64,000 nucleotides of DNA from Cherax quadricarinatus (Eukaryota; Arthropoda; Malacostraca; Decapoda; Parastacidae). The translations under genes were made by a program, and so were the position numbers. The first letter of the stretch is position 1. Each line of letters starts with the position of its first letter. The stretch spans positions 31,746,540 through 31,810,539 of the forward strand of contig NC_091340.1 of assembly GCF_038502225.1 (NCBI RefSeq), given 5' to 3'. Shown one piece after another: positions 58,546-64,000 of this stretch. The notes under the pieces are model-generated. The model was not told the origin of the DNA and made no database searches. It saw only the letters and a program-made list of their open reading frames with translations.

Positions 58546-59825
58546 GTCTGACTGTTAGTTGCTGGTGGTTGCTACCACCAGAGTGACTGTTAGTTGCTGA
58601 TGGTTGCTACCACCTGAGTGACTGTTAGTTGCTGATGGTTGCTACCACCTGAGTGACTGTTAGTTGCTGATGGTTGCTACCACCTGAGTGACTGTTAGTT
58701 GCTGATGGTTGCTACCACCAGAGTGACTGTTAGTTGCTGATGGTTGCTGCTACCTGAGTGACTGTTAGTTGCTGATGGTTGCTACCACCTGAGTGACTGT
58801 TAGTTGCTGATGGTTGCTACCACCTGAGTGACTGTTAGTTGCTGATGGTTGCTACTACCTGAGTGACTGTTAGTTGCTGATGGTTGCTACCACCTGAGTG
58901 ACTGTTAGTTGCTGATGGTTGCTACTACCTGAGTGACTGTTAGTTGCTGATGGTTGCTACCACCTGAGTGACTGTTAGTTGCTGATGGTTGCTACCACCT
59001 GAGTGACTGTTAGTTGCTGATGGTTGCTACCACCTGAGTGACTGTTAGTTGCTGATGGTTGCTACTACCTGAGTGACTGTTAGTTGCTGATGGTTGCTAC
59101 CACCTGAGTGACTGTTAGTTGCTGATGGTTGCTACCACCTGAGTGACTGTTAGTTGCTGATGGTTGCTACCACCTGAGTGACTGTTAGTTGCTGATGGTT
59201 GCTACCACCAGAGTGACTGTTAGTTGCTGATGGTTGCTACCACCTGAGTGACTGTTAGTTGCTGATGGTTGCTACCACCAGAGTGACTGTTAGTTGCTGA
59301 TGGTTGCTACCACCAGAGTGACTGTTAGTTGCTGATGGTTGCTACCACCAGAGTGACTGTTAGTTGCTGATGGTTGCTACCACCTGAGTGACTGTTAGTT
59401 GCTGATGGTTGCTACTACCTGAGTGTCTGTTAGTTGCTGATGGTTGCTACCACCTGAGTGACTGTTAGTTGCTGATGGTTGCTACCACCTGAGTGACTGT
59501 TAGTTGCTGATGGTTGCTACCACCTGAGTGACTGTTAGTTGCTGATGGTTGCTACTACCTGAGTGACTGTTAGTTGCTGATGGTTGCTACCACCTGAGTG
59601 ACTGTTAGTTGCTGATGGTTGCTACCACCTGAGTGACTGTTAGTTGCTGATGGTTGCTACTACCTGAGTGACTGTTAGTTGCTGATGGTTGCTACCACCT
59701 GAGTGACTGTTAGTTGCTGATGGTTGCTACCACCTGAGTGACTGTTAGATAATGGTGGTTGCTGCCACCAGAGTGACTGGTAGATGCTGGTGGTTGCTAC
59801 CACAAGAGTGACTGTTAGATGCTGA
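58546..59825. repeat. 35-bp minisatellite, about 35 copies
   Basis: The unit contains GTTGCTGATGGTTGCTAC and CACCTGAGTGACTGTTA. Variants are mainly CTACCACC/CTACTACC and CTGAG/CAGAG. The ends are degenerate. Confidence 0.95.
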
Positions 59826-59850
59826 GGGTGAAAGCACACACACAAACACA

Positions 59851-59942
59851 GTGTACTCACCTAGTAGTGGTTGCAAGGGTCGAGTCACAGCTCCTGGCCC
59901 CTCCTCTTCACTGATCGCTATTAGGTCACTCTTCCTGCTCCA

Positions 59943-59943
<1 letters not shown>
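59851..59943 (-). mobile_element. CR1-like LINE 3' tail fragment
   Basis: TACTCACCTAGTAGTGG, then CGAGTCACAGCTCCTGG: the complement of the family's 3' end. It is cut off by (TG)n. Confidence 0.75.
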
Positions 59944-59976
<33 letters not shown>

Positions 59977-59978
59977 TG
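59944..59978. repeat. (TG)n microsatellite
   Basis: About 35 bp of TG with one TA, between two LINE tails. Confidence 0.9.
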
Positions 59979-60090
59979 TGTACTCACCTATTTGTGGTTG
60001 CAGGGGTCGAGTCATAGCTCCTGTCCCCGCCTCCTTACTGATTGCTACTAGGTCCTCTCTCTCCCTGTTCCATGAGCTTTATCAAACCTC
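59979..60090 (-). mobile_element. CR1-like LINE 3' tail fragment
   Basis: TACTCACCTATTTGTGG, GTCGAGTCATAGCTCC, ATGAGCTTTATCAAACCTCG: ~110 bp of the family's 3' end, minus strand. Confidence 0.8.
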
Positions 60091-60348
<258 letters not shown>

Positions 60349-62815
60349 TCTAGTTGTAGCTACACTGAGAGTAAAAGGTAGATGGGATACAAGGAGAATA
60401 GAAGCATCAGGGAAGAGAGAGGTGAAGGTTTATAAACTAAAAGAGGAGGCAGTTAGGATAAGATATAAACAGCTATTGGAGGATAGATGGGCCAATGAGA
60501 GCATAGGCAATGGGGTCGAAGAGGTATGGGGTAGGTTTAAAAATGTAGTGTTAGAGTCTTCAGCAGAAGTTTGTGGTTACAGGAAAGTGGGTGCGGGAGG
60601 GAAGAGGAGCGATTGGTGGAATGATGATGTAAAGAGAGTAGTAAGGGAGAAAAAGTTAGCATATGAGAAGTTTCTACAAAGTAGAAGTGATGCAAGGAGG
60701 GAAGAGTATATGGAGAAAAAGAGAGAGGTTAAGAGAGTGGTGAAGCAATGTAAAAGGAGAGCAAATGAGAGAGTGGGTGAGATGTTATCAACAAATTTTG
60801 TTGAAAATAAGAAAAAGTTTTGGAGTGAGATTAACAAGTTAAGGAAGCCTAGAGAACAAATGGATTTGTCAGTTAAAAATAGGAGAGGAGAGTTATTAAA
60901 TGGAGAGTTAGAGGTATTGGGAAGATGGAGGGAATATTTTGAGGAATTGTTAAATGTTGATGAAGATAGGGAAGCTGTGATTTCGTGTATAGGGCAAGGA
61001 GGAATAACATCTTGTAGGAGTGAGGAAGAGCCAGTTGTGAGTGTGGGGGAAGTTCGTGAGGCAGTAGGCAAAATGAAAGGGGGTAAGGCAGCCGGGATTG
61101 ATGGGATAAAGATAGAAATGTTAAAAGCAGGTGGGGATATAGTTTTGGAGTGGTTGGTGCAATTATTTAATAAATGTATGGAAGAGGGTAAGGTACCTAT
61201 GGATTGGCAGAGAGCATGCATAGTTCCTTTGTATAAAGGCAAAGGAGACAAAAGAGAGTGCTAAAATTATAGGGGGATAAGTCTGTTGAGTATACCTGGT
61301 AAAGTGTATGGTAGAGTTATTATTGAAAGAATTATGAGTAAGACAGAGAATAGGATAGCAGATGAACAAGGAGGCTTTAGGAAAGGTAGGGGGTGTGTGG
61401 ACCAGGTGTTTACAGTGAAACATATAAGTGAACAGTATTTAGATAAGGCTAAAGAGGTCTTTGTGGCATTTAAGGATTTGGAAAAGGCGTAAGACAGGGT
61501 GGACAGGGGGATAATGTGGCAGATGTTGCAGGTGTATGGTGTAGGAGGTAGGTTACTGAAAGCAGTGAAGAGTTTTTACGAGGATAGTGAGGCTCAAGTT
61601 AGAGTATGTAGGAAAGAGGGAAATTATTTCCCAGTAAAAGTAGGCCTTAGACAAGGATGTGTGATGTCACCGTGGTTGTTTAATATATTTATAGATGGGG
61701 TTGTAAGAGAAGTAAATGCGAGGGTCTTGGCAAGAGGCGTGGAGTTAAAAGATAAAGAATCACACATAAAGTGGGAGTTGTCACAGTTGCTCTTTGCTGA
61801 TGACACTGTGCTCTTGGGAGATTCTGAAGAGAAGTTGCAGAGATTGGTGGATGAATTTGGTAGGGTGTGCAAAAGAAGAAAATTAAAAGTGAATACAGGA
61901 AAGAGTAAGGTTATGAGGAAAACAAAAAGATTAGGTGATGAAAGATTGGATATCAGATTGAAGGGAGAGAGTATGGAGGAGGTGAATGTATTCAGATATT
62001 TGGGAGTGGACGTGTCAGAGGATGGGTCTATGAAAGATGAGGTGAATCATAGAATTGATGAGGGGAAAATGGTGTGTGGTGCACTTAGGAGTATGTGGAG
62101 ACAAAGAACTTTGTCCTTGGAGGCAAAGAGGGGAATGTATGAGAGAATAGTTTTACCAACGCTCTTATATGGGTGTGAAGCGTGGGTGATGAATGTTGCA
62201 GCGAGGAGAAGGCTGGAGCCAGTGGAGATGTCATGTCTGAGGGCAATGTGTGGTGTGAATATAATGCAGAGAATTCGTAGTTTGGAAGTTAGGAGGAGGT
62301 GCGGGATTACCAAAACTGTTGTCCAGAGGGCTGAGGAAGGGTTGTTGAGGTGGTTCGGACATGTAGAGAGAATGGAGCGAAACAGAGTGACTTCAAGAGT
62401 GTATCAGTCTGTAGTGGAAGGAAGGCGGGGTAGGGGTCGGCCTAGGAAAGGTTGGAGGGAGGGGGTAAAGGAGGTTTTGTGCGCGATGGGCTTGGACTTT
62501 CAGCAGGCATGCGTGAGCGTGTTTGATAGGAGTGAATGAAGACAAATGGTTTTTAATACTTGACGTGGTGTTGGAGTGTGAGCAAAGTAACATTTATGAA
62601 GGGGTACAGGGAAACCGGCAGGCCGGACTTGAGTCCAGGAGATGGGAAGTACACTGCCTGCACTCTGAAGGAAGGGTGTTAATGTTGCAGTTTAAAAACT
62701 GTAGTATAAAGCACCCTACTGGCAAGACAGTGATAGAGTGAATGATGGTGAAAGTTTTTCTTTTTCGGGCCACCCTGCCTTGGTGGGAATCGGCCAGTGT
62801 GATAATAATAAAAAA
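60349..62815 (+). pseudogene. 5'-truncated RTE-like LINE, copy 2, with two nonsense mutations
   Basis: Matches copy 1 from just after its SDHF motif (TCTAGTTGTAGC) to the 3' UTR and an A-rich GATAATAATAAAAA end. All coding stays in one frame, but TAA replaces Lys near 61262 and replaces the Tyr of AYDRVD near 61491. It has KAAGIDG where copy 1 has KAPGIDG. FADD is intact. Its C-terminus (to the TGA at 62537-62539) keeps five Gs in the run where copy 1 has six, and ends MGLDFQQACVSVFDRSE, presumably the native end. I counted 7 residue differences from copy 1 in the first ~300 residues. Confidence 0.85.
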
Positions 62816-62837
62816 TAAATGGATCCTGCCTGTGTGT

Positions 62838-64000
62838 GTGTGTACTCACCTAGTTGAGGTTGCAGGGGTCGAGTCCAAGCTTCTGGCCCCGCCTCTTCAC
62901 TAGTCGCTACTCGTTCACTCTCCCTGAACCGTGAGCTTTATCATACCTCTGCTTATAGCTAAGTATGGATCCTGCCTCCACTACATCGCTTCCCAAACTA
63001 TTCCACTTACTGACTACTCTGTAGCTGAAGAAATACTTCCTAACATCCCTGTGATTCATCTGTGTCTTCAACTTCCAACTGTGTCCCCTTGTTACTGTGT
63101 CCAATCTTTGGAACATCCTGTCTTTGTCCACCTTGTCAATTCCTCTCAGTATTTTGTATGTCGTTATCATGTCCCCCCTATCTCTCCTGGCCTCCAGTGT
63201 CGTCAGGTTGATTTCCCTTAGCCTCTCCTCGTAATACATACCTCTTAGCTCTGGGACTAGTCTTGTTGCAAACCTTTGCACTTTCTCTAATTTCTTTACG
63301 TGCTTGGCTAGGTGTGGGTTCCAAACTGGTGCCGCGTACTCCAATATGGGCCTAACGTACACGGTGTACAGGGTCCTGAACGATTCCTTATTAAGATGTC
63401 GGAATGCTGTTCTGAGGTTTGCTAGGCGCCCATATGCTGCAGCAGTTATTTGGTTGATGTGCGCTTCAGGAGATGTGCCTGGTGTTATACTCACCCCAAG
63501 ATCTTTTTCCTTGAGTGAGGTTTGTAGTCTCTGGCCCCCTAGACTGTACTCCGTCTGCGGTCTTCTTTGCCCTTCCCCAATCTTCATGACTTTGCTCTTG
63601 GTGGGGTTGAACTCCAGGAGCCAATTGCTGGACCAGGTCTGCAGCCTGTCCAGATCCCTTTGTAGTTCTGCCTGGTCTTAGATCGAATGAATTCTTCTCA
63701 TCAACTTCACGTCATCTTCAAACAGGGACACCTCGGAGTCTATTCCTTCCGTCATGTCGTTCACAAATCCCAGAAACAGCACTGGTCCTAGGACTGACCG
63801 CTGTGGGAACCCGCTGGTCACAGGTGCCCACTCTGACACCTCGCCACGTACCATGACTCGATGCTGTCTTCCTGAAAAGTATTCCCTGATTCATTGTAGT
63901 GCCTTTCCCTGTTATCCCTGCTTGGTCCTCCAGTTTTTGCACTGATATCTTGTGTGGAACTGTGTCAAACGCTTTCTTGCAGTCCAAGAAAATGCAATCC
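62838..64000 (-). pseudogene. CR1-like LINE, copy B, runs off the window
   Basis: Minus strand, 3' end at 62838 (TACTCACCTAGTTGAGG). The coding sequence enters at the window edge with DCKKAFDTVPH (palm motif A) and QKLEDQAGITGK. An extra A in the GGGAAAGGC run near 63906 shifts the frame, and the original phase resumes as VPQ, SLFEDDVKLM-type and NPTKSKVMKIG sequence. A TAA replaces Glu in the SIEDQAE segment near 63680. Downstream, TLYTVYVRPILEYAAPVWNP, QRFATRLVPELRG and KWNSLGSDVV are intact to the stop at ~62907. In the Asp-pair motif the codon before the two Asp is GAA (Glu) where copy A has GCA (Ala). Confidence 0.8.

Overview
This 64-kb window is eukaryotic and almost entirely repetitive. 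It most resembles intergenic DNA of a decapod crustacean, probably a crayfish. That is an inference from four things: a 1.6-kb block of the arthropod telomere motif TTAGG, tRNA-derived SINEs, a dense mix of non-LTR retrotransposon and Penelope-like relics, and an extreme load of micro- and minisatellites. I found no host protein-coding gene, rRNA or functional tRNA that I can defend. Every recognisable coding sequence belongs to a mobile element.

Layout. 0-10.5 kb: a Penelope-like relic, a decayed reverse transcriptase on the minus strand, a 392-bp inverted-repeat element abutting a (TA)n tract, a 5'-truncated CR1-like LINE, one nearly intact RTE-like LINE (4078-7684), a foldback pair of tRNA-like SINEs and a broken Tc1/mariner transposase. 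10.8-16.2 kb: minisatellites (25, 17, 25 and 21 bp) and about 0.9 kb of (GAA)n/(GA)n. 17.6-23 kb: a 24-bp array of nearly 4 kb, then a 21-bp array. 23.4-25 kb: a tRNA-derived SINE inside a Penelope-like relic, and another foldback SINE pair. 25.1-29.9 kb: 13-bp and 39-bp arrays around a (TA)n tract. 31-37.7 kb: Penelope-like foldback relics, TTAGG repeats, three small DNA transposons, a LINE 3' end and a SINE. 37.8-50.8 kb: a 13-kb satellite of 53-bp monomers with higher-order structure. 51-64 kb: a SINE pair, a compact Penelope-like insertion with 12-bp target-site duplication, two copies of a jockey/CR1-group LINE, a 35-bp array, a run of LINE 3' tails separated by (TG)n, a second RTE-like copy (broken) and a minus-strand CR1-like copy that leaves the window.

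How it fits together. Elements are nested and tandem, and microsatellites repeatedly start exactly at LINE 3' tails. A hairpin followed by GAAACG, resembling a hammerhead-ribozyme core, recurs at least a dozen times in Penelope-like relics. In it the two hairpin arms change together between sites. The best candidates for something new are these structured relics (two of them flank the TTAGG block) and the higher-order satellite. No search could be run, so family names rest on recognised motifs and on comparisons between copies within the window.
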